Assembly: GCF_964204645.1 (NCBI RefSeq)
Contig: NC_134027.1
Location: 13,008,485 to 13,072,484, forward strand
Direction: 5' to 3'
Origin: Tubulanus polymorphus
Lineage: Eukaryota > Nemertea > Palaeonemertea > Tubulaniformes > Tubulanidae
Length of the DNA: 64,000 nucleotides
Shown: one piece after another, positions 10,707-21,213 of the stretch
Numbering within the stretch: the first letter of the stretch is position 1
Layout: the number at the start of each line of letters is the position of its first letter
Notes under the pieces: generated by a model
What the model saw: the letters and a program-made list of their open reading frames with translations, nothing else
What the model was told of the DNA's origin: nothing
The model's database searches: none
Made by a program: the position numbers and the translations under genes

Positions 10707-11122
10707 ATGGCATCTGTAATTATAACTATTATAGGATCGGCAATCGTTAACGCTTTGGCATTTACTGGTGGTGGATATTTATGTAAACATATTGATAGAA
10801 ATAGTTCATTAGGAGAAGACATAACTAAGCATTAGAGAAATACAATAAAGCTGCAGAAGAATATACAGAAAAGAGGCAAAACTATATGGATTACATCAAT
10901 AAAGAATTATATAATCAGAAAATTACACATAGAGATTTTCAATCAGTCGATGAAGCTATGAGTTTATATAACGCAGTAACAAATCGTGAAAAATTACATC
11001 TATATAAACCTAAATTATCAGATTATTATCCCCCAATTAGTGAACAGAAGAAATATGAAATAATTTGGATTTTAGGTGGAACAGTTATTGCATTATTTAT
11101 GGCTTATAAATTTCCTAATTAG
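10707..11122 (+). pseudogene. Copy A: bitopic membrane/coiled-coil protein
   Basis: It starts at ATG 10707 in CTAAATAAATG with an N-terminal hydrophobic helix (VIITIIGSAIVNALAFTGGG). A long charged helical middle follows (ALEKYNKAAEEYTEKRQNY), then a C-terminal membrane helix (IIWILGGTVIALFMAYKF). A deletion/frameshift near 10823 separates the first segment from the rest, so only 10886-11122 is open. The copy-B gene (55387-55806) has the first part in frame. The family is unknown; two terminal membrane helices around a coiled coil would suit an internal-membrane or scaffolding role, which is inference. Confidence 0.6.
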
Positions 11123-11141
11123 TAATTTCTTTTCTAAATAA

Positions 11142-11681
11142 ATGGATGATAAAGTTGATAATATTGGTATTATTCCTCATGATATAAATAAAACTCAATT
11201 AAAATTATATTTGGAAAAACAAATATTAAAATTTGAAAATGATTTAAAAATTAAAAAGAAAAAATATTTAAAAAGTAAAATTATATATTATTTTATTATT
11301 AGTAGTTTAGCTACAATTAGTTCTGTAATAACATTTCTAGCAATATTTTCACCATTAACACCTTTATCTATCTCAATTGGAGCTTTAGGTTTAAGTTCAA
11401 GTGTATTAACAGGCATAAGTTCAAAATTAAATATAAAAAGTTATAAAGAAAAAATAAAATCTAATATAAAAGAAATTAATAAATTAAAAAATACATTATT
11501 CATTATACAAATGGTAGATAGTTTTCCAAAAGCTTTCCAATATAATATTCCTGCAATAGATTTTAATAAAGATATTTCATATAGAAATGAAGTTTTAAAT
11601 TCATTAATTAATTTAGATATTTATGTTACTGAAACTGATAATTTTAATGCAAAGATCGAAAATATATTTCATGTACATTAA
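11142..11681 (+). CDS. Copy A: membrane protein fused by deletion to next gene
   Basis: This open frame is a fusion. Residues 1 to about 125 are a charged N-terminal coiled coil, a pair of hydrophobic helices (FLAIFSPLTPLSISIGALGL) and a basic segment, seen separately in copy B at 55827-56250. From QMVDSFPKAFQYN to the end it is the N-terminal part of the next gene, which in copy B has its own ATG at 56273. The join comes from a deletion of about 100 bp relative to B. The hydrophobic Ser/Gly-rich hairpin is typical of small membrane-inserting virion proteins; the function is not known. The start lies in CTAAATAAATG. Confidence 0.6.
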   Translation: MDDKVDNIGIIPHDINKTQLKLYLEKQILKFENDLKIKKKKYLKSKIIYYFIISSLATISSVITFLAIFSPLTPLSISIGALGLSSSVLTGISSKLNIKSYKEKIKSNIKEINKLKNTLFIIQMVDSFPKAFQYNIPAIDFNKDISYRNEVLNSLINLDIYVTETDNFNAKIENIFHVH

Positions 11682-11702
11682 ATAATTTTAAAAAATTGAA
11701 AG

Positions 11703-12872
11703 ATGAAAAACAATGGTTCTTAAAATCTAATATGAAATATTGGCAGAACCAATTAAATTTTGCAGTTTATTGTGTAAAAACAGGATGTGGAATTAGTTGG
11801 AATGATCATTTAAATAATTCAAAATACAAATTAGTTCAACGTTTATTTAGATTCCATACATACTTTCAAATAAGATTAATAATAAATGAATTAAAGTGTC
11901 CTTTACCAGGATATAGGTATTTGAAAGAATTAGATAATAATATTAATTTGTCAAAGTTTTATAAAATTTGTAATGAATTTGATGTAGATATAAATAATTC
12001 TGATTTTAGAAGAAAGCTTTGAACAATAAGATCACTTCCTTGCCCTAAAAAGATTGCACAATTGTGCACTTCCCATACCAACTAATAGTTTTTATAATAT
12101 CTATAATAATAAATTAGGTTATGGTAAAATAGAAACTAAGGATTTAGAAACATTAAATTTCAATAAATTACCGAAATGTTATGATAATTTAAAACAAGAA
12201 AACAATAATGGTTGGGTTTATTTCATTTTAGAAAATAATGAAGGTTTTACAAAATCAGTTATACAAAGAATAAATCAATCAATTAGAACTTATTTGATAT
12301 GTATTCTAGGATCACAAGTTGAAACAAGATCCCCAAGAATTGGAAATCTAAATACATCATTTGATACACAGAAACAATTCAAAGTATTATTTGAAGATTC
12401 AATTCATAATGATAAAAATAGATCGATTCCAGAAAATATTGTAAGATATCAAAATTATTTAGATTAATCACATGTAAGAGTAAATTATTGTATAGGCCCT
12501 AATTTGTTAACTAATTTAAATGATTTAATAATAAAAATGGGATATATTATTGGTTATAATAATCTAATTAAAACTGCAACAATAAATAATAAGTTTGGAT
12601 TAAATGATATATATAAAAAGATTATTACTGCTCCAAAACTAATGGAAGGTTAAAAAATTAAAAAACATATTCAATCAACAGAAACTAAAACTATTAAATT
12701 GGATAATAATTCTAGAATAAAAGATTACAATACTACAGAAAATATTAAAACTGATAATATTCAACATGAAATAATTAAAACTAATAATGATAATAATTGC
12801 CATGAAAATACTTAATTTGCTATTACTTGTATAGGAATTGTAATAGGAGGAATATTTTATTTTAAATTTTAA
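11703..12872 (+). pseudogene. Copy A: conserved ~390-aa protein with C-terminal membrane anchor
   Basis: A conserved family recognisable by YWQNQLNFAVYCVKTGCGISWNDH, RFHTYFQIR, an NNNGWVYFILENNEGFTKS block, SIRTYLICILGSQVETR and QKQFKVLFEDSI, ending in a single membrane helix (CIGIVIGGIFYFKF). I recall similar uncharacterised proteins in cnidarian and mollusc genomes; no function is established. In copy A the original ATG (as in copy B) is now TTG, leaving ATG 11703. There is a frameshift near 12022-12054, and stops fall near 12465, 12652 and 12813. Copy B (56476-57660) has different breaks. The length and tail anchor suggest a virion surface or membrane-associated component, by inference. 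Confidence 0.7.
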
Positions 12873-12888
12873 TTTTTGTATTATATAA

Positions 12889-14323
12889 ATGGATGTAGAA
12901 GGTGGAGACGATATTGGAATGGATACTTTTGATGAACCCGGCATAACTGAAGAACAACCGCCTGATTTTAGTGAAACAAGTTTTAATGACGGTAATGAAC
13001 CGGAATATAACAATAATTTATATATGCATTATTATATTAAAAATGCAGAATCACAATTAAATCCTGAAAATTTAGATCCAGATTTAGTAAAACAAGATTT
13101 AGATAATTTAAACAAAATACCTAAATTAGAACGTATAATTGAAAATTCTAAACTTAACATAAATGATGAAGACGTTGGACCTTTAGCAGATCAATTCAAA
13201 TTTTAAGATAATGGTAAATGGTATTACCATTTGAAAGGTGATTATTATATTGATATCACTTATAAAAATAATAAAAATAAAATATTAACAAAATCAACTT
13301 TTGAGTGATTTAGATCCAGATAGAATTTAAAGAATTAGTAATAGTAATGTAATAACTGATGTTTTAAAACAAGAATTAACTGATAATGATAAAGACGTAT
13401 TTAAACAAAGAATTAATGAATTATTTGAAATAATCAAAAAGAAATCAGAAACAGAAACAACTTCTGAACAGAAAATAACTTCCAAAACTAGTAAACTTAA
13501 ATCAAATAAAGTTCCAATTGAAAAACTTTTACCGAATGGATTAATCGATGCAACAGATCAACAATTAGAAGATTTAAATATATTTTCTGATAAAGCAATT
13601 AGAGAAATTATTAGTATAAGAAATAAAGCTGATAAATTTGCACATGATAAAAGTATAAGAAATTTTTAAATTAGAACTTTAGAAAAAGATAGCACTGATA
13701 AAATTAAAGAAATAGAACAATTAAAATTAGATAGAGATGATAAAGTTATTGAAGAAATTGAATTTAAAAAAAGAAATGCATATTTAGAAAAAAAAAGATG
13801 ATTTAGAATATAACACAGAATTACAGAAAGAAGAAATTAAATTATTATTAAAATCATATGATTATAATATTAATAGATTAAAAGTTATTTCTAATGATTT
13901 GTTGATAAAACCAAATCCTGAAATATCATTGAAAGATAGTATAAAATTATTATTTAAACTAGAAGGTAACACAATTCCTTCGATTCTAACAGCTGTAACT
14001 ATGTTATTTACAACAATTGGTTAAGCAATATCAAATTCTTTAAAATCTACGCCTACACCCACTAAACCGGATAAACCACCAAATAATGATAATTCTATAC
14101 AAGATAAAGTTAAAGATGGTTTAAAGAAATTAGCAAAATATCTTTGGGAACTATCTAAAAAATCTACTGCAGCTTTACCCGGAATTATTGCATCAATTGT
14201 TGGTTTTGTTTTAAAATTTGCTGGGAATATTCTTAACTCTGCTGCTGAACATATTATTTTATTTCTAATTACAATTGTCAGTGCTATTATTTCTGGGTTA
14301 GTGAATATGATAAAAAATAAATA
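12889..14323 (+). pseudogene. Copy A: large mosaic membrane protein
   Basis: It starts in TATAAATG with an acidic N-terminus (MDTFDEPGIT), followed by a helical, Lys/Asp/Asn-rich middle (to 13206 intact, then stops at 13206, 13308, 13330 and 13669). The C-terminal domain has three hydrophobic segments: SILTAVTMLFTTIG, IIASIVGFVLKFAGNIL and HIILFLITIVSAIISGLV. The C-terminal domain (LIKP..SLKD.IKLLFKLEG onward) matches widespread uncharacterised invertebrate proteins from similar elements. The N- and C-terminal ends match copy B, but the middle is largely different. A virion membrane or spike-base role is only an inference. Confidence 0.6.
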
Positions 14324-14345
14324 ATTAATTTTTTTTGTTAAATAT

Positions 14346-15454
14346 ATGAGTGGGAGTTATATAAATTCTTCTAAGAATTCTAGAATATCTAATGCTATTA
14401 AAGCAGAGAGATCTCATCATATAATTACTCATAATCCTTCTTATATTAATCCTGATGAAACTTTATATGTTAGAATCCCGAGATTAAATCAAAATACTTT
14501 TTATGTTCCAAATAGTATTTATTTATCGGCTGACATAAATGTAACTGGTAATGATAATAATTATGTTGTAGATAATGTTGGGAGATATTTGATTAAAAGA
14601 TTAATAAAAGATTAATGATTATAATTTATTTTTGCATTGACGCAATAGTAACTCGTGCCGCAGATAATTTGATAAAAAAGATTTATGGAAGTAAATATAA
14701 AATTCCATTAGATTTTGAATTGTTGAATAATAATGCGCCTTAATATAAATACGCAATTCAAGAAGATATTATATTCGAGATAACATTTGCTCCTGTTAAT
14801 GAAATTGTATTATGAAGTGAAGTTAAAGATATGGGTTATAAATTATCGAATATATGTTTAGAATATGATACAGTAACTGATGAAAATATTTCAAGCATAA
14901 TTCAAACTCAATACAATCAAGGATTTGCATTTTTTTATGATTATATTGATAAATTTAAAACTGTAACTATTAATGCAAATGATGAAATAATTAATGAGAA
15001 TATTAACTTCCCAAGAAGATCTATTAAAGGTATATTAATATTTTTTACCATTGCAACATATTCTAATGGTGCAATAAATGTTGATAATTATTATAATCCA
15101 GAAATATCAAAGGTAGAAATAACTATTGAAGGTATAGCAAATAAAATATTTTGTCAAGGAATGAGAATGATAGATCAGTGGCCAGAAATTAGAAAACATT
15201 TTATGAATGAAAAAGTTAAATCATCTGAAAATTGTAATATTAATAAAATTGATTATTATACCGGCAATAAATATGCATTATGGTTAGATTTTAGAACAAC
15301 AGAGGATATTTCATTACATGGTTCTGGGAAGAAATTACAGAACACTAAAGATGCAACACAATTATTCATGAAAAAGAAAAAAGGAGACAAAAAGTTCAAA
15401 ATGCACATTTATATTATATCTGACGCGCAATTAAATATTATAAATTCTCAATAA
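14346..15454 (+). pseudogene. Copy A: candidate double-jelly-roll major capsid protein
   Basis: The N-terminal piece (14346-14615) begins MSGSYINSSKNSRIS with IKAERSHHIITHNPS and DETLYVRIPRL. The C-terminal piece (14831-15454 intact) has SNICLEYDTV, YDYIDKF, FPRRSIKGILIFF, ISKVEITIEGI and a HGSGKKLQNTKDATQLF motif, ending ISDAQLNIINSQ. The last block, a His-Gly-Ser-Gly motif followed by an Ile-Ser-Asp ending, is what I associate with capsid proteins of Polinton-like elements in invertebrates. About 70 residues present in copy B are deleted near 14613-14650, and stops occur at about 14742 and 14814. The length (~430 aa) and position before integrase and ATPase also fit a capsid gene. Confidence 0.65.
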
Positions 15455-15502
15455 CATAGTATTCAATATTAGAAATATAAAGTTAAAATTAACGATATAT
15501 AA

Positions 15503-16630
15503 ATGGGGGGGAACTCCTAATACTAAAGAACAATATTTAAGAAATTTATATTACAACCCTGAGGGTTCGGTTGCTTATTCTTCTACCAAAAATATATGGC
15601 GTCAAGTAAAACAAGATGATGAATTAGATAAGATAATCCCACAAAATTTAGTTGAATATAAAGATATAAATGAATTTATGTTAGAACAACCAACATATAC
15701 AACACATAAAAAAATTGTTAGAAAATATAAAACCCGTAGAACTATCGTAAGTTATGTAGATCAACAGTGGCAAGGAGATTTAATTGATATGAAAAATGTT
15801 AAGAAAGATAATGATGATTATTGGTGGATCTTAAACATAATTGATATTTTTAGTCGTTATGTATTGAGCTTCCCACTTTATAGAAAAGATGCTGCACAAA
15901 CATTAGTTTAAAAAAAATTTCTTTCAGGTGGTAAAATAAAGCCAGAAAAAATACAATTTGATGATGGAAAAGAATTTGATTATTCAGTAGTTCATGAACT
16001 CTTAGATACTCATAATATTTAATATTTTTCAACAAAATCGGATAGAAAAGCGGCAGTTGTTTAACGATTAAATGAAACATTAAGAACAAGAATGTGGAAG
16101 TATTTTACAGCAAATAATACTTTTAAATGGATTGATGTTTTACCAAAATTGATAGAAGGTTATAATAATTCTTATTATTTTTCTATTGGAATGATACCTA
16201 TCGACGCTAGAAAACCTGAAAATGCTGAAATTGTTTGGAATAATTTATATGGAGCATTTCGTGTAGATTATTTTGGTGAACCTAAATTAAAAGTTGGTCA
16301 AAATTTTAGAATTTCTAAGTATTAAAAGATATTTGACAAAGGATACGATCGTAATTTTACTAGAGAAATATATAAAATAAAAAAAGTAATAACAACAAAA
16401 CCATATGTCTATAAATTAGAAGATTTGGATGGTGAAGAAGTTGATGGGTATTTTTATGAAGAGGAATTTAAACTACAGTTTAACTACTGAAAATCTAGAA
16501 CAAATGTAAAATTAAAAAAATTTTAAAAACAAAAACTGTTAATAGGAAAAAATATTCTTTAGTAAAATTGGTTGGATGGCCAGATATTTTTAATGAATGG
16601 ATATTATCAAGTCAAATTAAAAATATATAA
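15503..16630 (+). pseudogene. Copy A: Polinton integrase (rve + chromodomain)
   Basis: A retroviral-type integrase: WQGDLIDM supplies the first catalytic Asp, followed by NIIDIFSRYVLSFPLY, then IQFDDGKEF with the second Asp. The third catalytic position, a Glu in the ERFN-type motif, is replaced by TAA at 16062-16064. The C-terminal part holds GYNNSYYFSIGM, then an SH3-like and chromodomain-like tail (VKLVGWPDIFNEWI). The start lies in TAAATG; a G run right after it (8 G) throws the frame off. Additional stops fall near 15909, 16018, 16322 and 16487. It is followed immediately by the ATPase ATG. Confidence 0.9.
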
Positions 16631-17200
16631 ATGAATAAGGAATTATTTATATTTGAGCCTCATAATATGTTAATTTCTGGTGTAACAAATTGTGGAAAAA
16701 CTTATTTTATATTAAATTCATTAGAAACTATTTATAAAAACTATTTTGATAATATAGTATTATTTTGTCCAACATATGAATTCAATCAAACTTATAATAG
16801 AAATATAACTAGAAATAATAAATTTATTATATTAGATCCTAAAACAGTTAGAGAAAATTTAGATAATAGTATTAAAATAGCAATTGATATATATAAAGGA
16901 TCTAATACATTATTTATCATAGATGATTGTGCTAATCTACATGATTCAAAAGTTAGAGAAAGTGAGTTATGCTATCTAGCTTTCTCTGTGAGACATGTTC
17001 CAATTGAAAAAAGTTTGGATGATTTAGGAATAACAGAAACAAAATTAACTCCAGATGATCGTGCTTTAAATGATGTTACAACAAATAATAATTATGAATA
17101 TTATCTTTATTGCAAACATCAATTAGACATATTAATAGCATCTGGAAAATGTAAAACTTTTATTGGTAAAAATTTATCTTATAATGAATTGATACAATGA
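16631..17200 (+). pseudogene. Copy A: A32/FtsK-like genome-packaging ATPase (internal deletion)
   Basis: Walker A is SGVTNCGKTY near residue 17; Walker B is TLFIIDDCA near residue 95; ESELCYLAFSVRH is the post-Walker-B region. This is the packaging ATPase of Polintons and large DNA viruses. The frame is open over 189 codons. After SVRH, however, it does not follow the ATPase C-terminal domain seen in copy C and switches to an unrelated sequence (VPIEKSLDDLGITETKL...). I read this as an in-frame deletion that fused the N-terminal half to a downstream gene. The start is TAAATG directly after the integrase stop; the last codons overlap the next gene by four bases (ATGA). Confidence 0.85.
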
Positions 17201-17430
17201 AACCTAATCAAATTATTAAATTATTTAAGATTTACGAAACTGCAAGAATAGCTAGAATTAATGATGCGATATCAGAAAATGTAGTAAAAGGTTATAGTAA
17301 ATTATGTAAATATATGCTACCAATTGAAGATGAAAATAGATTATATTCCGATTTAAAAAATGATTATTTAGTTATGACTGAATTAAATAAATGGATTGGA
17401 TATTTATCATTTCAATTAGGTGGATTTTAA
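17197..17430 (+). CDS. Copy A: small hypothetical protein, 77 aa
   Basis: An intact short frame overlapping the preceding one through ATGA, which suggests translational coupling in the ancestor or a gene split by frameshift. The sequence is helical and mildly basic (IIKLFKIYETARIARIND), ending WIGYLSFQLGGF. I do not recognise it. It could equally be the C-terminal part of the protein whose middle is fused to the ATPase. Confidence 0.4.
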   Translation: MKPNQIIKLFKIYETARIARINDAISENVVKGYSKLCKYMLPIEDENRLYSDLKNDYLVMTELNKWIGYLSFQLGGF

Positions 17431-17494
17431 GACATTATCATCAACTGGGGTTATAACATTTTCAAATATTGAAAGTAAAAGTTTTCTATGATAA

Positions 17495-17776
17495 ATGAGC
17501 GAAGTGCGAGAGGTGAAAGAATTAACTGTGAAGAAAAAACCGGGATTACCGAAACAAATTGAAAGGTCTCGGCAATTAGGAATTAAATTACAAGAATTTA
17601 AAAAAGCTATAAAAGAAAAAATAAATAATGAAAATGTTAATGATAATGGTGAAAATATTGTTATTTCTACATATTTCTATATTTGATATTAATAATTCTG
17701 AAACTACTACTGTTGAAATTCCAAAGTTCACTATAAAAAATGGACTAATATTTTAGAAAAAAAGAAAAAAGAATAA
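17495..17776 (+). pseudogene. Copy A: small basic protein
   Basis: It begins in GATAAATG with a strongly basic N-terminus (KELTVKKKPGLPKQIERSR), then a Lys/Glu helix. The open frame ends at 17686 after a frameshift; the continuing frame (INNSETTTVEIPKF) extends to about 17776. A basic DNA-binding or core protein is possible, but nothing diagnostic is visible. Confidence 0.4.
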
Positions 17777-17986
17777 TTTCATTTTTAATTGATTGAATAT
17801 CTCACTACTTTTGTCTATCTACGCGGAGCAATTAAATTGTCCAGATAAGTCATTTCGGATTCTAGATATTCATTATTTTTATTATCAATTTATTTTTTTA
17901 AATCCTTCTATTACAGTAGCTTAAATTTGCTGATATTTTATCTCCATATTTAGTTTTTATCTTTTCTAATTTTAATATTTTATATT

Positions 17987-18385
17987 TGTTGACAATTGAC
18001 TGAACAATTGTGTTTAGGGATTTGTACTGGTATACGGTTTCTGTAATATCTAGTTATTATGTCACGCTGGTAGAGCATAAAATTTAGTCTGCAATCCTAG
18101 CAGTATAAAGGTTCAACACATAGCATTTTCTGGGCAGTTCACATATATCCTTCTAGTGACTGGTTTGAAGGGAAACAAAATTGTAAGTTTGAATTGTGAA
18201 TCTATGTAACTTTATAGCTGAGAAATTAATTGTCGAGATATATAATTAGACTATTGGCTAAAATGTGTGTTTATATATTTTTGTTACAGCAAACGATTAT
18301 GTTAAGAATAGAATAAATCCGTTTGAAAGTTTCCTGAAGAATTTGTTCGTTCGTGGTTTGGTGGTTTTTCTGGTGGACTGCAACA
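17987..18385 (+). repeat. BEL element 5' LTR
   Basis: A 399-bp direct repeat with TG...CA ends, nearly identical to 19390-19787. The primer-binding region starts at 18386. Confidence 0.92.
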
Positions 18386-18435
18386 TAGTTTGAATTTTGT
18401 GCCAGAATTATACGTCACTTAAAACCACCAGTACC

Positions 18436-19329
18436 ATGAGTATGGAATCGAAAAGTTCTGAGAAGCTGAAGAGCAGTCGTGGTAGCCTCGCTGGGTGGCT
18501 GACAAGAGCCGTGGACCAGGTAGAGAGTGTTTTAGGGATGCACTCACTTGCTCAAAGAAACGCTTTGAGCGACAAAATAGCCGGACGTTTGAAATCGTTA
18601 CAAGCTGCACATTATAGATACGTAGCTTCACTAGAGGACAGCGACGTAATTACCGAAGCCCACGAATGGATGGATTCGTATTACAATACCGCTACAAACG
18701 CGATTGGCCGCCTCGAAACATCGGTATTAGCACCAAAACCGTCACAAGAAATGCCGCAAGAAATGCAGCATCAACCGTCAACCGTGATACCACCATCATC
18801 AGCGACACCGGAGTTCGCATTGAATCCTAATGTACCCGGTTTCGTTCCGCAAACCAATTTTCAGGAACCGGCAATGCTTGGATCCGTTGATGCGTGGATC
18901 GACGACTTGCAGCCCGCAATGGAAACAATCGTCCCAGACCAAGACGACCAAGCGTCTGTAGAGCAACTTATGGCAAGGTTGTCAACTGATCGTGATTTGC
19001 CGAAAGTAGAGCTACCGGTATTTGATGGTTCTCCACTAGATTGGCCTCGATTTGTAGAGCAGTTCTACTCACAGGTTCATCTCAGATCCGAGATTAAAGA
19101 CATTCGTCGCATGGACATTCTTCAGTCACACGTACGAGGTGAGGCGAAAAAATTAATTCAAGGTCTAGGGTACTCTGCCAAGTTAGAGTTCGTATGGCAA
19201 AGGTTAAAACGGCGTATAGTGAATATTTACGTCCAGTTGCGAAACTATGTGTATTGGAAGAATCTGTTGGAAATTGATTTGTTTGTAAACTATGTATCTA
19301 TATTGATGTATTGTTTGAAATTAATATAG
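18436..19329 (+). CDS. BEL/Pao Gag-like protein, truncated
   Basis: The start is chosen at ATG 18436 (context ACCATGAG); the frame is open upstream to 18397. The N-terminal part is helical. The C-terminal part has KVELPVFDGSPLDWPRFVEQF and SHVRGEAKKLIQGL, the DUF1759 signature of Pao/BEL Gag proteins. After residue ~255 the sequence departs from the family (RRIVNIYVQLRNYVYW) and stops, marking the internal deletion that removed pol. Confidence 0.85.
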   Translation: MSMESKSSEKLKSSRGSLAGWLTRAVDQVESVLGMHSLAQRNALSDKIAGRLKSLQAAHYRYVASLEDSDVITEAHEWMDSYYNTATNAIGRLETSVLAPKPSQEMPQEMQHQPSTVIPPSSATPEFALNPNVPGFVPQTNFQEPAMLGSVDAWIDDLQPAMETIVPDQDDQASVEQLMARLSTDRDLPKVELPVFDGSPLDWPRFVEQFYSQVHLRSEIKDIRRMDILQSHVRGEAKKLIQGLGYSAKLEFVWQRLKRRIVNIYVQLRNYVYWKNLLEIDLFVNYVSILMYCLKLI

Positions 19330-19389
19330 ATTATAGGTTTGATAATTCTTAGTTTGACACCTAGTTTGTTAGGCGTCAAGGGGGCGCTA

Positions 19390-19787
19390 TGTTGACAATT
19401 GACTGAACAATTGTGTTCAGGGATTTGTACTGGTATACGGTTTCTGTAATGTCTAGTTATTATGTCACGCTCGTAGAGCATAAAATTTAGTCTGCAATCC
19501 TAGCAGTATGAAGGTTCAACACATAGCATTTTCTGGGCAGTTCACATATATCCTTCGAGTGACTGGTTTGAAGGGAAACAAAATTGTAAGTTTGAATTGT
19601 GAATCTATGTAATTTATAGCTGAGAAATTAATTGTCGAGATATATAATTAGACTATTGGCTAAAATGTGTGTTTATATATTTTTGTTACAGCAAACGATT
19701 ATGTTAAGAATAGAATAAATCCGTTTGTAAGTTTCCTGAAGAATTTGTTCGTTCGTGGTTTGGTGGTTTTTCTGGTGGACTGCAACA
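19390..19787 (+). repeat. BEL element 3' LTR
   Basis: A 398-bp copy of the 5' LTR ending CAACA, followed directly by the ATATT target duplication. Confidence 0.92.
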
Positions 19788-20017
19788 ATATTCAATTTCT
19801 TTTGTAACATCAACTAACTTTTTTATTTCAAATTGTTTTTTTTGTTGGTTTTATTCTGTTATTTATTCTTGCTAAGAATGCTTTTCTATCTCCCATTTAT
19901 TAGGGAAAAATTACTTGTGGTGATGAGTGGTGTGTCGGCCTCTCGCCCTCTGATCTGAAACCCCACTTTTCTAATTACTGATTTCTATATGCTTTTCTCC
20001 AAAATGAGGTTGTTATA

Positions 20018-20236
20018 CGTTATAGTAAAATTCATACATTAATAATTTTGATATTTCTAAAACTGATGCTCCAACATAAATTGGTTTATTAAATTTCATA
20101 AAAGTTCTCTTCATTTTAACCGCAGCTAAATTTTCATCAAATCTTCTGTTACCAATAAATTTAGGATGTGTTTGTAAATGTCTAATTCTTTTACCATTAC
20201 TAACTAACTCAATATCATTTCTATTTCTTATATTTT
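20018..20236 (-). pseudogene. Copy F: PolB palm fragment
   Basis: Read on the minus strand this encodes NIRNRNDIELVSNGKRIRHL, FDENLAAVKMKRTF, FNKPIYVGAS and ISKLLMYEFYY. This is the same polymerase segment as 2690-2900 in copy A, but a different allele. It lacks any flanking polymerase sequence beyond the start of the palm insert, and the truncated edge is the start of the tandemly repeated unit. Confidence 0.85.
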
Positions 20237-21213
20237 TTTTGGGAAGATTTTCTGTCGAAATATATATTCAAAGAATCGCTCGATCGTAATCAATGATGAA
20301 TATTGTGCGTGTGTTTTCTTCTGGAGAACCATGAGTTACATAGTTATACCATACATCAATACAAGCGCCTCGGCTGTCATGAACAACTTTCGTGCTCGCC
20401 TGAAGCTGAAAAGTCTTAAGACAAAATTTTTCTCACACAGCACAGAACTGATGCTCCAACATAAATTGGTTTATTAAATTTCATAAAAGTTCTCTTCATT
20501 TTAACCACAGCTAAATTTTCATCAAATCTTCTGTTACCAATAAATTTAGGATGTGTTTGTAAATGTCTAATTCTTTTACCATTACTAACTAACTCAATAT
20601 CATTTCTATTTCTTATATTTTTTTTGGGAAGATTTTCTGTCGAAATATATATTCAAAGAATCGCTCGATCGTAATCAATGATGAATATTGTGCGTGTGTT
20701 TTCTTCTGGAGAACCATGAGTTACATAGTTATACCATACATCAATACAAGCGCCTCGGCTGTCATGAACAACTTTCGTGCTCGCCTGAAGCTGAAAAGTC
20801 TTAAGACAAAATTTTTCTCACACAGCACAGAACTGATGCTCCAACATAAATTGGTTTATTAAATTTCATAAAAGTTCTCTTCATTTTAACCACAGCTAAA
20901 TTTTCATCAAATCTTCTGTTACCAATAAATTTAGGATGTGTTTGTAAATGTCTAATTCTTTTACCATTACTAACTAACTCAATATCATTTCTATTTCTTA
21001 TATTTTTTTTGGGAAGATTTTCTGTCGAAATATATATTCAAAGAATCGCTCGATCGTAATCAATGATGAATATTGTGCGTGTGTTTTCTTCTGGAGAACC
21101 ATGAGTTACATAGTTATACCATACATCAATACAAGCGCCTCGGCTGTCATGAACAACTTTCGTGCTCGCCTGAAGCTGAAAAGTCTTAAGACAAAATTTT
21201 TCTCACACAGCAC
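20060..21213. repeat. 385-bp unit repeated three times (PolB fragment + non-viral DNA)
   Basis: CTGATGCTCCAAC recurs at 20063, 20448 and 20833, an exact 385-bp period. Each unit is a ~180-bp minus-strand PolB fragment joined to ~205 bp of unrelated, GC-richer DNA ending TTCTCACACAGCAC. Units 2 and 3 look identical; unit 1 differs at least at one base (ACCGCAGC versus ACCACAGC). The third unit ends at 21213. A short frame at 21101-21403 over the third unit is accidental. Confidence 0.92.

Larger units (their letters stand above)
17982..19792 (+). mobile_element. Internally deleted BEL/Pao-like LTR retrotransposon
   Basis: It is flanked by a perfect 5-bp target duplication, ATATT, at 17982-17986 and 19788-19792. 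LTRs of 399 and 398 bp (17987-18385, 19390-19787) begin TGTTGAC, end CAACA and differ at only a handful of positions, indicating recent insertion. The internal region is only 1.0 kb. It has a gag-like frame and a purine-rich tract (AAGGGGGCG) before the 3' LTR, but no protease, reverse transcriptase or integrase, so it must have been mobilised in trans. Confidence 0.92.
17800..19900 (-). pseudogene. Copy F: OB-fold-like gene fragment split by BEL element
   Basis: On the minus strand, 19900-19793 reads RKAFLARIN, then KKLVDVTKEIEY. Downstream of the LTR retrotransposon, 17981-17860 continues LKLEKIKTKYGDKISANL. Together these follow the order of the copy-B protein at 53796 (KSFLDRIKDI ... NKYGDKLVIHL). 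Identity is modest and stops are present, so this is a diverged relic. It shows that a separate, inverted viral-element fragment abuts the right end of copy A. Confidence 0.4.
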
